A stretch of DNA of 40,947 bases from Pseudomonadota bacterium (GCA_021818505.1 JAKADX010000039.1:1-40947); one strand, 5' to 3'. Positions 1 to 8,460 are shown, numbered from the stretch's first letter. Notes: generated by a model from the letters alone, not told the origin. Made by a program: numbers and translations.

Positions 1-8
1 TCCGATCT
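1..8. other. Residual Illumina adapter bases
   Basis: The first eight bases, TCCGATCT, equal the 3' end of the standard Illumina TruSeq adapter. They do not match the eight bases that precede the second copy of the terminal overlap (40814-40821, GAAACTTG). They are therefore best read as untrimmed adapter, not plasmid sequence. Confidence 0.8.
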
Positions 9-134
9 CGCACCGCGACGCGGAACTTTGCCACTTCCTGCCTCCCCTAGCCTTTCACGCCGCCGAACGTCAGCCCGGCGATCAGATGGCGTTGTACGAT
101 GAAGGTCAGCCCGAAGGCCGGGACGATGATGATC
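9..134. repeat. Terminal overlap, left copy (circular contig)
   Basis: This 126-bp stretch is identical to 40822-40947 in the same orientation. It lies inside coding sequence: the end of a permease gene, a 12-bp gap and the start of the next solute-binding protein gene. Reading frames and operon order continue sensibly across the join. Such an exact end-to-end overlap close to a long assembly k-mer is what a closed circle produces. Removing one copy and the adapter bases leaves a circle of 40,813 bp. Confidence 0.9.
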
Positions 135-895
135 AGGGCCAGCGCGCACATGCCGACCCAATCGATGGTGAATTGCGACGTGTAGTCCATCAGCCCCACC
201 GTCAGGGTCTTGGACGCGACGGAGCGTGTGAGCTGCGAGGCGAGCGCATACTCGTTCCAGGCCGTCAGGAACGCGAAGATCGCGGCCGAGGCGAGGCCGG
301 CGCGGGCCAGCGGGAACTCGACCGCCCAGAATGCCTGCCACCCGCTCGCGCCGTCGATGCGCGCCGCCTGCGCCAGCTCGACAGGAATCTGGCGGAAGAA
401 GCCATCGGTCAGCCAGATCGTGAACGGCACGTTGAGCGCGACATAGACGACGATCAACCCCGGCAGCGTGTCGATCAGTCCCAGCCGGCTCCACAGGATG
501 AACAGCGGGAGCGACAACGCCACGCCGGGGATCGCGCGCGAGAGCATGAAGCCGATGAACAGCGCCCCCTTGGCGCGGAAACGGTGGCGCGCGAAGGCAT
601 AGCCGCCCGACGTGCCGATCACGAGCGCAAGCACCGTGCTGGTCAGGCTCACCACCAGCGAGTTGCGCACGTAATGGCCGACGGGGACACCGAGTTCGAC
701 ATTCGGCAGCAGCCCGAACATGGCCTCGAAATTGGCGAGCGTCAGCCGAGGTATCCAGACCGGCGGGCGTGCCATCACCTCGACATTCGGACGGAAGGCC
801 GTCAGCATGATCCACAATCCCGGCAACAGGATCAGGGTCACCACCACCGCAACACCGAAGCCGATCAGCAGCGATTGCAGCCGGGTCCGCCTCAT
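47..895 (-). CDS. CUT1-type sugar ABC transporter permease (MalG/UgpE-like)
   Basis: This is a 282-residue inner-membrane permease of the binding-protein-dependent sugar importer class (MalG side). About six hydrophobic segments are visible, beginning at residues 9-32. The EAA loop that contacts the ATPase reads LAQAARIDGASGWQAF and is followed by a typical FP. The C-terminus VQRHLIAGLTFGGVKG is the family hallmark. The start is the ATG at 895, whose ATGA overlaps the stop of the upstream permease, so the two are translationally coupled. Its last 88 bases recur at the right end of the contig. On the closed circle the next gene, 12 bp downstream, is the solute-binding protein at 39669-40847. 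No ATPase gene is in the operon, so the ATPase is probably shared from elsewhere in the genome. The sugar substrate is unknown. Confidence 0.9.
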   Translation of the reverse strand: MRRTRLQSLLIGFGVAVVVTLILLPGLWIMLTAFRPNVEVMARPPVWIPRLTLANFEAMFGLLPNVELGVPVGHYVRNSLVVSLTSTVLALVIGTSGGYAFARHRFRAKGALFIGFMLSRAIPGVALSLPLFILWSRLGLIDTLPGLIVVYVALNVPFTIWLTDGFFRQIPVELAQAARIDGASGWQAFWAVEFPLARAGLASAAIFAFLTAWNEYALASQLTRSVASKTLTVGLMDYTSQFTIDWVGMCALALIIIVPAFGLTFIVQRHLIAGLTFGGVKG

Positions 896-1788
896 GCCGT
901 GTCGCCGAGCGCCGCGCGCGCCGAGGCGAGCTTGCGCGCGAAGTAGAATGTGAACACGATCGACAGGATGATCGACAGATACGCCATCGCGTTCGCCCGG
1001 CCCATCTGTCCGTCCTGGAAGCCGACGGTCGCCATCAGTGTCCAGACCAGCTCGGTGCGTCCCGCCGGCCCGCCGTTGGTCATGATCCGCACCATGTCGA
1101 AGGCGCGGCCCACGTCGAGACTTCGGATGGTCATGGCGATATAGACGAACGGCATGAGGAACGGCAGCGTGATGTAGCGGAAGCTCTGCCACGCGCTGCA
1201 TCCGTCCACCCGCGCTGCCTCCACCGGCTCGTGCGGCATCGCCAGCAGTCCGGCGAGCAGCAGGATCGCGAATACCGAGGTGGACATCCAGATCTCGGCG
1301 ACCAGGATCGACAGATTCGCGGTGGCGCCGTTGACCAGCCACGGGATCGGCTGACGGATCGCGCCGATCTGCAGCAGCGCGTTGTCAAGCAGTCCGACAT
1401 TGTCGTTGAGCAGGAAGTTGAACTGAAAGCCTACCAGCACTGGGCTGAACATCATGGGAAACATCAGCACCGTGCGCAGCAGCCGCTGCCCGCGCGTCAC
1501 CTGCGCGATCAGCAGCGCAAGTCCGAGCCCGAGCAGCAGTTCCAGGTTGAGCGCGACGGTCAGGAACACGACGGTGCGCCCGAACGCCCACCAGAAGCCG
1601 CTGTCCTCGATCAGCCGGCGATAGTTCCGCCAGCCCACCCAGCGATACAGGCTCGCCGGGTGGATCATCGTATAGGCGGTGAAGCTGGAATACAGCGACA
1701 CGACCAGCGGCAGCAGCACCACCGCCGCGATCACGACGATGGCCGGCAGCACGAGCAGCAGCGGCACCGCCCATCGTGCGCGCCTCAT
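892..1788 (-). CDS. CUT1-type sugar ABC transporter permease (MalF/UgpA-like)
   Basis: This is a 298-residue polytopic inner-membrane permease, the MalF-side partner of the next gene. The N-terminus has one strong hydrophobic segment (VPLLLVLPAIVVIAAVVLL), followed by five more. The EAA loop reads PVEAARVDGCSAWQSF followed by TLPFLMP. The ATG at 1788 is chosen. A GTG three codons upstream (1797) is also possible, and neither has a strong ribosome binding site. It follows the solute-binding protein gene by a few tens of bases and ends with a 4-bp overlap into the second permease. With that permease it would form the transmembrane heterodimer of a sugar or sugar-derivative importer. Confidence 0.9.
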   Translation of the reverse strand: MRRARWAVPLLLVLPAIVVIAAVVLLPLVVSLYSSFTAYTMIHPASLYRWVGWRNYRRLIEDSGFWWAFGRTVVFLTVALNLELLLGLGLALLIAQVTRGQRLLRTVLMFPMMFSPVLVGFQFNFLLNDNVGLLDNALLQIGAIRQPIPWLVNGATANLSILVAEIWMSTSVFAILLLAGLLAMPHEPVEAARVDGCSAWQSFRYITLPFLMPFVYIAMTIRSLDVGRAFDMVRIMTNGGPAGRTELVWTLMATVGFQDGQMGRANAMAYLSIILSIVFTFYFARKLASARAALGDTA

Positions 1789-1825
1789 CGCGCGCACGAC
1801 GGCGGCAGCAGACTTCGCGGCACGG

Positions 1826-3172
1826 TCAGTCCTTCAGCAGTCCGGCGTCCTCAAGGATCTGCGTCGCCTTCTTCGCGGCGGTATCGAGCGCCTCCTTCGG
1901 TGTCTTCTGTCCCAGGATCGCCGCCTGGAACTCGGGATACGAAGCGTTGGAAATCTCGATCCACTGCGCGATGTGCGGCACCGGATAGGCGTCCTCGGCG
2001 AGGCTCTTCTGCCAGACCTCGAACACGTTGGTCATGTAATCGTCGTGCTTGGCCTTTACCTCGGCGATGATGTCGTCAAACGCCTTCGCGTTCGCCGGCA
2101 TCAGCCCGCGCCGCGCCTCCAGCATGTTGGTGTCGTAATCGGTCATCCAGGTGATGAAGCTGACCGCGGCTGGCTTGTTGTCGCAGGCCTTGGTGATGGA
2201 GAAGCCGTGGCTGCCGCTCCATCCCAGCCGCTTGCCGGAGGGGCCGGCCGGCGCGCGTGCCACGCCGACATTGCCGGCGATCTTGGAGTTCTTCGGGTCG
2301 TTGAAATAGGCCGCCCAGCCCGGCCAGTCGAAATCGAGCGCCACCGAGCCGGAGGCGAAGCTCTGGCCGATGTCATCCCAAAGATAGTTGATGGTGCCCG
2401 CCGGCACCGCCTTGGCCGCGTAGATGTCGCGGAAGAACTCCAGCGCCTTCACCCCGGCCTCGGAATTAAACATCGGCCGATAATCCTTGCCGAGATAGGT
2501 ACCGCCGTAGCTCAGCAGCATCTCATAGAACCGCCCGTTCAGCCCCTCCTCCTTGCCGGCGAACACGGTGCCGTACATGGTCGGAGGATGGGCGAAAAAT
2601 TCAACCTGGTTGCGGAAATCGTCGATCGTATCCGGCGGTGCCAGGTCCTTGCCGTATTTCGCCTTGTAGCGCGCCTGGTTGCTGGCGTCGGCGTAGAGCG
2701 ATTTCTGAAAGTACATGTCGGAAACATCGGTGTGCCACGGGAGCAGCATCAGCTTGCCGTCGATCACCGCCGATTGCAGAGTGCGCTGGATAAACGTGTC
2801 CTGCGTCGCCTTCGGCACCAGGTCGAACAGATTGGTATACAGATCGCCGTACTGCGCCATGAAGCTGGTGTGGTCCCAGCCAGCGCACCAGCGGACATTA
2901 CCCGCCGCGAGGTCCGCTTTCAGTTCCTTGTCAAGATCGAAGCCATTTTTACTCGACAGAATTTCGACCTTGGCGCCAGTGGCCTTCTCCCACTCCGGTA
3001 TGCGCTTGTAGAGCGGATCGTACTGGTTGCCGCCGATCAGCTTGACCTTCAGGGTATAGCCCGGAAACTTGCCCGGATCCTCGGCCCGCGCCGCCGGCGC
3101 CGACACGGCGCCGAGCAGCGCGGCAATCAACGTCGCCGCGCCGAGTCCTTGTTTTGTCGCGAAACGTCGCAT
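1826..3172 (-). CDS. Extracellular sugar-binding protein, ABC family 1
   Basis: This is a 448-residue periplasmic solute-binding protein that delivers a sugar to the two downstream permeases. The N-terminus is a clear Sec signal peptide (MRRFATKQGLG, hydrophobic core ATLIAALLGAVSA, cleavage near ARAED). The mature part looks like family 1 (MalE/UgpB-like) with paired lobes: an early segment YKRIPEWEKATGAKVEIL and a typical C-terminal tail of helices. The start at 3172 is preceded on the minus strand by a GGAG-type ribosome binding site. It is the first gene of the operon and is divergent from the IclR regulator, its likely controller. The ligand cannot be read from sequence. The operon also carries a second, unusual solute-binding protein (39669-40847). 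Confidence 0.9.
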   Translation of the reverse strand: MRRFATKQGLGAATLIAALLGAVSAPAARAEDPGKFPGYTLKVKLIGGNQYDPLYKRIPEWEKATGAKVEILSSKNGFDLDKELKADLAAGNVRWCAGWDHTSFMAQYGDLYTNLFDLVPKATQDTFIQRTLQSAVIDGKLMLLPWHTDVSDMYFQKSLYADASNQARYKAKYGKDLAPPDTIDDFRNQVEFFAHPPTMYGTVFAGKEEGLNGRFYEMLLSYGGTYLGKDYRPMFNSEAGVKALEFFRDIYAAKAVPAGTINYLWDDIGQSFASGSVALDFDWPGWAAYFNDPKNSKIAGNVGVARAPAGPSGKRLGWSGSHGFSITKACDNKPAAVSFITWMTDYDTNMLEARRGLMPANAKAFDDIIAEVKAKHDDYMTNVFEVWQKSLAEDAYPVPHIAQWIEISNASYPEFQAAILGQKTPKEALDTAAKKATQILEDAGLLKD

Positions 3173-3294
3173 TTCCGCTCCTCCCTCTTGCCGCGGTTCG
3201 CCGCGTCTGTTGTCCTATCGATCGACCATATCTGAATGAGTCGTTCGTGAGTGAACACCAGCCCGCCGTCGGCGTCAAACGGATCCCTGCCGAG
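3173..3294. promoter_or_regulatory. Divergent promoter region between sugar ABC operon and IclR gene
   Basis: This short region separates two divergent genes, so it must hold both promoters and probably the IclR operator. At 3243-3256 there is a small inverted repeat, GTTC-N6-GAAC, in the style of some IclR-family sites. It overlaps the GTG at 3247 that could extend the regulator. I see no convincing -35/-10 pair. Confidence 0.35.
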
Positions 3295-4080
3295 ATGGAG
3301 GACAATGGCGAGCGCTATCGTGCGCCGGCTCTGGACAAGGGGCTCGATATTCTGGAGGCACTGGCGGGCACCGAAGTCGGCCTGACGCAGGCGGAAATCG
3401 CCAAGGCGCTCGATCGTTCGCCATCGGAAATATACCGCATGTTGGACCGGCTGGTGCGCCGCGGCTACGTGGTGCGCACCGACGCGGAACGCTACGAACT
3501 GAGCCTCAAGATCTTTGCCCTCGCCCATCAGCATTCGCCGCGCCGGCGGCTGGTTTCGCTGGCTATACCGCTGATGCGCGCCTTCGTGCAAAGTAGCGAG
3601 CAGGCATGTCACCTCGCGGTGTTCGACCGCGGTCAGGTGGTGGTGATCGCGCAGCTCGACGCGCCGACCTACTGGGGTATCGCGATTCGCCTGGGCGCGC
3701 ATGTCGGCCTGCTCGGTACCGGCAGCGGGCATGTGCTGCTGGCGTTCCAGACGCCGGCCGAACGCGCGCTGATGTTGGCCGAGCATGAGGCGGCGATCGG
3801 CGAGTTGCCGGCTCCGCCCGACCTGGAAGCGCGGCTGGCCGCGCTGCGGGCGCGCGGCTACGAGCGGATGGCGAGCCGGCAGTTGCAGGGAGTGACCAAC
3901 ATCGCCGCGCCCGTGCTCGGGCCCGATGGCTCGGCGATTGCCGCCTTGTCCTGTGCCTTCGTCGCCCAAGCCGATCCGGCGCGTCCCGGCATTGAGGTCG
4001 CGGTTGGGCGCATGGTCGAGGCGGCACGGGCGCTCACCGAGCTTGCTGGTGGTCAGTCCACCTCACGCTCTCCGCGATAG
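3295..4080 (+). CDS. IclR-family transcriptional regulator
   Basis: This is a DNA-binding regulator of 261 residues from the ATG at 3295. An in-frame GTG at 3247 would add 16 residues. The N-terminal winged helix-turn-helix is clear (ALDKGLDILEALAG, then LTQAEIAKALDRSPSEIYRMLDRLVRRGYV). The C-terminal IclR effector domain includes GVTNIAAPVLGPDGSAIAALS, the usual GxxxIAAPV signature near residue 200. IclR proteins usually control a neighbouring catabolic or transport operon and are relieved by a small-molecule effector. The divergent sugar ABC operon is the obvious target. The last 28 bp overlap the 3' end of the convergent toxin gene. Confidence 0.9.
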   Translation: MEDNGERYRAPALDKGLDILEALAGTEVGLTQAEIAKALDRSPSEIYRMLDRLVRRGYVVRTDAERYELSLKIFALAHQHSPRRRLVSLAIPLMRAFVQSSEQACHLAVFDRGQVVVIAQLDAPTYWGIAIRLGAHVGLLGTGSGHVLLAFQTPAERALMLAEHEAAIGELPAPPDLEARLAALRARGYERMASRQLQGVTNIAAPVLGPDGSAIAALSCAFVAQADPARPGIEVAVGRMVEAARALTELAGGQSTSRSPR

Positions 4081-4376
4081 AGCGCGGCGTAGTCGCGCGC
4101 GCTTTGAAAGACGTTGGTGATCTCGACCGTCTCCGGCGGCAGCACGCGATAGACGATCACCAGCCGCCGCTCGAACGGCACGATGCGCAGGCCCGGTGCG
4201 AGATCGTCGCGCGGCCGGCCGGCCAGCGGCAGGGTGGCGACGTGCCGGCAGCGTGTCAGGATGCGTTCGACGTAGCGGCGTGCCACCTCGCGGCTTCCGC
4301 TCGCGCGGCGGACGGCGCGGGCGATGTCCTCCAGATCGGCAAACGCCTTGGGGCGGAAGCGAAGCTCATGCGGCAT
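4053..4376 (-). CDS. parE: ParE/RelE-superfamily toxin
   Basis: This 107-residue protein has the ParE fold pattern: an N-terminal strand MPHELRFRPKAFADLEDIARAV, two helices with repeated basic residues, LPLAGRPRDDLAPGLRIVPF, and a C-terminal strand pair (RRLVIVYRVLPPETVEITNVF). The start ATG at 4376 lies inside the end of the upstream antitoxin gene (11-bp overlap), the usual antitoxin-first order. ParE toxins poison DNA gyrase, while RelE-type relatives cut mRNA. The partner type favours ParE. On a plasmid the pair acts as an addiction module. Its 3' end overlaps the IclR gene on the opposite strand by 28 bp. Confidence 0.85.
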   Translation of the reverse strand: MPHELRFRPKAFADLEDIARAVRRASGSREVARRYVERILTRCRHVATLPLAGRPRDDLAPGLRIVPFERRLVIVYRVLPPETVEITNVFQSARDYAALYRGEREVD

Positions 4377-4635
4377 CGCTGTCCAGCAGCGCGTCGAGCC
4401 GCGCCAGGACCTCCGCCTCGCCCAGACTTGCCCGCGGATCGGCGAGCGACCGCTGCGCCCGCGCGCGCAAGGCGGCCAGCCGCTCCGCATCCTCCCCGCG
4501 CTGCCGCTGCCAGGCCCGCACGGCGTCGCGCAGTGCCTCGCTGGTGGTGGCGTAGTCGCCGGCCGCGACGGCCGCGCGGATGTCGCGCAGCATGTCCGGC
4601 GGCAGGGTAATGGAAATCTTCTCGGCGTTGTGCAT
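4366..4635 (-). CDS. parD: ParD-like ribbon-helix-helix antitoxin
   Basis: This 89-residue antitoxin has an N-terminal ribbon-helix-helix (AEKISITLPPDMLRDIRAAVAAGDYATTSEALRDAVRAW), the ParD/CopG DNA-binding fold. An acidic and alanine-rich C-terminus follows and would wrap the toxin. The ATG at 4635 is preferred to an upstream in-frame start because the domain begins directly after it and an inverted repeat lies just upstream. It neutralises the toxin encoded by the overlapping downstream gene and most likely represses its own promoter. Confidence 0.88.
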   Translation of the reverse strand: MHNAEKISITLPPDMLRDIRAAVAAGDYATTSEALRDAVRAWQRQRGEDAERLAALRARAQRSLADPRASLGEAEVLARLDALLDSDAA

Positions 4636-4647
4636 GGCGGCGGACCC

Positions 4648-4670
4648 CGGGTCGGATGAAATCCTACCCG
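4648..4670. promoter_or_regulatory. Inverted repeat, probable ParD operator
   Basis: Ten-base arms CGGGTCGGAT and ATCCTACCCG flank a 3-bp spacer and are complementary at 9 of 10 positions. The repeat lies 12 bp upstream of the antitoxin start. Ribbon-helix-helix antitoxins bind such sites to autoregulate, so this is the likely operator. Confidence 0.65.
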
Positions 4671-4767
4671 CAAGGGCGGTGCACGGCAATCACCGAGCAG
4701 CGGAGGCGTGAAGCCTTTGACCCCCGGGGCAGTCGGTACCGCCCGACGCGCTCACCGGATCGATGGC

Positions 4768-5889
4768 CTACTCGCGTCGGAACATGAACCACTCGGCGGC
4801 GGCGTACCGCGGCTTCGTTTCATAGGCACGATCCATGAAAGCCAGTTCGTCCTTCGCCGCTTCCATGATGTCGTTGAGGACGGACTGATCATACCTCATG
4901 CAATAGCGCATGAAATCATGGAAATTGGAGGAGAATGTGCTCCGATACTCGCCCCCGAGACATTTCAAATGGGTCCCTGTCAGATGTGCAATCTCCATCA
5001 ATTCGTCGATGTGGAAGACATATTTGTCCTCCGCCCGTGTCTTGTCGCAGGTGCGGTTCAGATAGAATTCTGCCGCGCTGATGAAGTCCCCTGCGTGGTG
5101 CTCGTGAGCCTCTGTCCAAGGCAGACCCATTTGCACTGCTTTTGCCTTCGCGCATTTGAGGATGAGCGAACCGGCAATGTGAAAGTCAGCGCGCGGTTCC
5201 AACATCAGGAGAGCACCGCCCGGCTTGAGTTTCTTGACGAGCGTCGCCGCCACGCCCTTGAAGTCCACGAAATGGTGCAGGGCGCTGCGCATCATGATCG
5301 CGTCGAACACACCGGCCGGGATTGCGTCGAAGTCCGTGTCCGCCAAGCGCACGAGATCGAGTCTGTCGCGCGCAGCGAGAGAGGCCACCTTGCGCTTGGT
5401 GATCTCCAGAAACCGCCCGGACGCATCGGAAGCGACGAGCCGCCTGATCCGGCCATCATGCAGAAGGCTGGCTGTCAGGTGGCCTGTACCGCACGCAACC
5501 TCCAGAACAGTCTCCGGGACGGAGCCGGCCGCATCGAGAATAAAACGTCCGATTGTCCTCTCGATCGCATCGGCGTCCGAATGTCCGTATTGGCTATCGT
5601 AGTCGTCCTCCGCGTGATCATACGGAGAATTTTCGCTGGCCAGATATATCCCTTGCTCCCGAGGGAGTCGCAGTAGCCAGTCGTCGACGCCCGATGCCGA
5701 AAGGTTGCGTGCCTTTCCGCGGGCATTTTCGGAGAACACTGGAATATAGCGGCCCAGCTTGATCAAACTGGCCTCCGTGGTCCGGCCGCGCCACTCGGCC
5801 AGTCTCCATTTCCTATATGAAGGCGACAATCGTGTGTCAATCCACGGAGCGCTCAGATCGGACGGTGGTCCGGCGACTTGCTCGGCCAT
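4768..5889 (-). CDS. Class I SAM-dependent methyltransferase
   Basis: This is a 373-residue putative methyltransferase. Motif I, VLEVACGTGHL, is at residues 128-138, and motif IV-like FDAIMMRSALHHF and post-motif KPGGALLMLEPR follow in normal order. That makes the fold clear: a Rossmann-like domain binding S-adenosylmethionine. About 120 residues precede the domain and about 120 follow it (with YLNRTCDK and RYCMRYDQSVLNDIM). Those parts probably define the acceptor, which I do not recognise. Its position beside GDP-fucose and glycosyltransferase genes suggests a sugar or glycolipid acceptor. The stretch looks less GC-rich than the transporter genes, in keeping with an acquired glycan cassette. 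Confidence 0.75.
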   Translation of the reverse strand: MAEQVAGPPSDLSAPWIDTRLSPSYRKWRLAEWRGRTTEASLIKLGRYIPVFSENARGKARNLSASGVDDWLLRLPREQGIYLASENSPYDHAEDDYDSQYGHSDADAIERTIGRFILDAAGSVPETVLEVACGTGHLTASLLHDGRIRRLVASDASGRFLEITKRKVASLAARDRLDLVRLADTDFDAIPAGVFDAIMMRSALHHFVDFKGVAATLVKKLKPGGALLMLEPRADFHIAGSLILKCAKAKAVQMGLPWTEAHEHHAGDFISAAEFYLNRTCDKTRAEDKYVFHIDELMEIAHLTGTHLKCLGGEYRSTFSSNFHDFMRYCMRYDQSVLNDIMEAAKDELAFMDRAYETKPRYAAAEWFMFRRE

Positions 5890-6036
5890 GCCCGCCGTGA
5901 TGGAGGAAGCGGCGATCGTGCGGCGGTGCCGCGAATGGCGAACATAGCACCTGACACCACGCCTTTGTTACGTCCGTATCGATCGTCGCAGGCACAGGAT
6001 CCCGTCCTTGAGAGAGGGAACATGCGTCGCGCGCCA

Positions 6037-7428
6037 CTACGTCACGACTGGATTCTTGCTCAGGTCCAGTGCGGCGATCGCCCGATCCATCTCTTTCTTG
6101 GCGCGCAGCACCGTGCCCCGCGGTCCGGTCGCGAGCAGCGACAGGGCGCCGAGCGCCCGCGATTGCAGCAGGCTTTGCACCGCCTCGTGTGCGCTCGCCA
6201 GGCTGCTTTCGGCCGCCGCCAAGTCGCTTGACCCTCCGCTCCACGCGCAGCGTTCCTCGAGGCGCTGGACCTGGCGCTGCAATTCGAGATTCTTGGTCCG
6301 CTCCTCGACGAGGGCTCGCTCAGTCTCGTCCTGCTGCGGCTCCGCCGCCTCCTCAACCAGGACGCGCAGCAACTCCCGCCATTCCTCCGCCAATGCAACG
6401 ATCTGGTCGAGCTTCGCCGCCGAGTGGTCCTGCCGCGCTTCGATGTCGGCGCTCTTGGCGCGCTGGTCAACCAACTGCGCAAGCAGACGGTCAAGCTTCG
6501 ACTCGACCTCGCCCTGCCTCGATTGCGCTTCGGCGTGGAGTGCCTGCACGTTTTCCGCGAGGGCTTCGACCTTCTGACCGATCCGGTCGACGAAATCCTT
6601 CATCTGGCCCTCCAGCGCGGACATCTTGGCAAGCGCGTGTTCCAGTTCTTCCAGCTTCCAGTCACGCCAGTCGCTTCCGCGCAGCAGCATGCACGCCGCG
6701 ACATCATCGGCCAGTCGCTCGCTCAGCACGCAGACCCCGCGCCCGGCGCCGGTCTCTTCCGATGACGGCAACTGGGGGAAAAACAGGCGGACACGAGAAT
6801 TCTTGAGAAAGTCGAGGAGTTCCAGCTTGAGTGCCTTGCCAGGCCCGTAATCGTCGAACGCATAGCCGTCGTCAAATGGAACCTTGAAGTCGTCGATCAT
6901 GACGACCACGTCAAGTTGGCCGCCGAGTATGATCCGCAGTTCGTCCACTAGCGGCAACGCCTCTTCCCAGTGAGCGTCGAGGTAGAATAGCACGCGGCTG
7001 CCTTTGGCCAGCCGCCTCACTTTCTCACGCAGAAAGTCGCGGGAGTCCGCCAGCGTCAGCGTGACGTGCGGGTAACCATTGAGACGGTGCGCGGCTTGAA
7101 GATAATAGAGACGGTTGATCTCGCAGCTCTCGATCGGACCGGTGAAATGCTGCGCGAACCATTCCGTCGTTATACCACGATACGTACCGGTTTCGATGAT
7201 CGCATCGAACCGCAGTTTGTCGATCAGTTCCTGCGCGATCGCTTCGCGCCCCCGCTGCCCGTTGAATGGGCCGCCCCAGCAATTCTGCAAGTCGGGAGAC
7301 AGCAGCTCCACTTTTGCAGCGGCTTCCACCAGGGCCTCGCCACCAGTCGGCTGGCCGGCGTTCTTCAGTTCGGCCGACAGCGCCATAATCTCTGACGAGA
7401 TCCTGCTGAACATCTCCGAGTCTGTCAT
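6037..7428 (-). CDS. Methyltransferase-like domain fused to a long coiled coil
   Basis: This is a 463-residue two-part protein. Residues about 60-245 look like a SAM-binding fold: IIETGTYRGITTEWF (78-91) is an ETGxxxG-type motif I, SCEINRLYY resembles motif II, and LFYLDAHW and VVMIDDFKVPFDDG follow. Residues about 255-410 are highly charged with heptad-like spacing (ELEHALAKMSALEGQMKDF onward), predicting a long coiled coil. The tail is a short basic and hydrophobic segment. The coil may oligomerise the enzyme or tether it to a glycosyltransferase complex or the membrane. It follows fcl by 48 bp on the same strand, so it may be co-transcribed with gmd and fcl. The substrate is unknown. Confidence 0.65.
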   Translation of the reverse strand: MTDSEMFSRISSEIMALSAELKNAGQPTGGEALVEAAAKVELLSPDLQNCWGGPFNGQRGREAIAQELIDKLRFDAIIETGTYRGITTEWFAQHFTGPIESCEINRLYYLQAAHRLNGYPHVTLTLADSRDFLREKVRRLAKGSRVLFYLDAHWEEALPLVDELRIILGGQLDVVVMIDDFKVPFDDGYAFDDYGPGKALKLELLDFLKNSRVRLFFPQLPSSEETGAGRGVCVLSERLADDVAACMLLRGSDWRDWKLEELEHALAKMSALEGQMKDFVDRIGQKVEALAENVQALHAEAQSRQGEVESKLDRLLAQLVDQRAKSADIEARQDHSAAKLDQIVALAEEWRELLRVLVEEAAEPQQDETERALVEERTKNLELQRQVQRLEERCAWSGGSSDLAAAESSLASAHEAVQSLLQSRALGALSLLATGPRGTVLRAKKEMDRAIAALDLSKNPVVT

Positions 7429-7476
7429 GTCCGTGGAGACCCCAAAATATGCATCGTCAGCTTCACGGACCTCCCG

Positions 7477-8448
7477 TCATGCCGCATCCGACGTGAATTC
7501 GCCGGCCTTCCACCGCGCGAGCAAGTCGCGATAGGCATCCGCCAGCCCATTGCGCAACGGGATGGACGCCGTCCAGCCAACGCTGGCCAGCCGGCTGGTG
7601 TCGAGCAGCTTGCGCGGTGTGCCGTCGGGCTTGCTGGTGTCGAACACAAACTCGCCGGTCCAGCCGACCACCTCGGCGACCAGCCGGGCCAGTTCCGCGA
7701 TCGTTACCTCCTGACCGCTGCCAATGTTGATCGGGTCAGGATCGGACCAAGTTTTCATCAGGAAGATACAGGCCTGCGCCAGATCGTCCACATGCAGGAA
7801 CTCGCGGCGCGGCGTGCCGGTGCCCCAGACGGTGACCCGCCGCACGCCGTTCACCCGCGCCTCGTGGATGCGCCGCAGCAAGGCGGCGGCGGCGTGGCTG
7901 TTCTGGGGGTGATAGTCGTCGTTCGGCCCGTACAGGTTGGTCGGCATGACCGAGACGATGTTCATGCCGTACTGGCGCCGATACGCCTGCGCCAGCTTGA
8001 TGCCGGCAATCTTGGCGATCGCGTACCACTGGTTGGTCTCCTCCAGCGGGCCGGTCAGCAGGCTCTCCTCGGTGATCGGCTGCGGCGCGAGGCGCGGATA
8101 GATGCAAGATGACCCAAGCAGCATCGTCTTTTCGACCCCGACCACGCGCGCGGCCTCGACGACGTTGGTCTGAATTTGCAGGTTGTCGTAAAGGAACTGG
8201 CCGGGATAGCGATCGTTGGCGAGAATGCCGCCGACCCTGGCGGCAGCCAGGAAGATGAACTCCGGGCGGTTCTGCCGCAGCCACGCCTCGGTGTCGGACT
8301 GGCGACGCAGGTCGAGTTCCCCACGGCTGACCGTGAGCACTTGCGCGTCCTCGCGCGCGAGGACGCGGGTCAGCGCGGCGCCGACCATGCCGCGATGCCC
8401 GGCGACCCAGACACGGCGCCCGGCCAGCGATACGTTGTCGCGTTCCAT
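7477..8448 (-). CDS. fcl: GDP-L-fucose synthase (GDP-4-keto-6-deoxymannose epimerase/reductase)
   Basis: This 323-residue short-chain dehydrogenase converts GDP-4-keto-6-deoxy-D-mannose to GDP-L-fucose with NADPH. The dinucleotide motif GHRGMVG is near the N-terminus. GSSCIYPR and YAIAKIAG supply the Ser-Tyr-Lys catalytic set. [28 protein letters not shown] and the [10 protein letters not shown] segment are diagnostic of Fcl/WcaG. The ATG at 8448 is chosen because AGCGGA precedes it; a TTG three codons upstream is less likely. It lies 12 bp after gmd, so the two steps from GDP-mannose are encoded together. The length is normal for the family. Confidence 0.95.
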   Translation of the reverse strand: MERDNVSLAGRRVWVAGHRGMVGAALTRVLAREDAQVLTVSRGELDLRRQSDTEAWLRQNRPEFIFLAAARVGGILANDRYPGQFLYDNLQIQTNVVEAARVVGVEKTMLLGSSCIYPRLAPQPITEESLLTGPLEETNQWYAIAKIAGIKLAQAYRRQYGMNIVSVMPTNLYGPNDDYHPQNSHAAAALLRRIHEARVNGVRRVTVWGTGTPRREFLHVDDLAQACIFLMKTWSDPDPINIGSGQEVTIAELARLVAEVVGWTGEFVFDTSKPDGTPRKLLDTSRLASVGWTASIPLRNGLADAYRDLLARWKAGEFTSDAA

Positions 8449-8460
8449 TCCGCTCAACCC

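Noticed and set aside
9-134. Terminal repeat considered as a phage-like direct terminal repeat or att site
   Set aside because: It lies within ordinary transporter genes. There are no integrase or phage genes, and frames join correctly as a circle.
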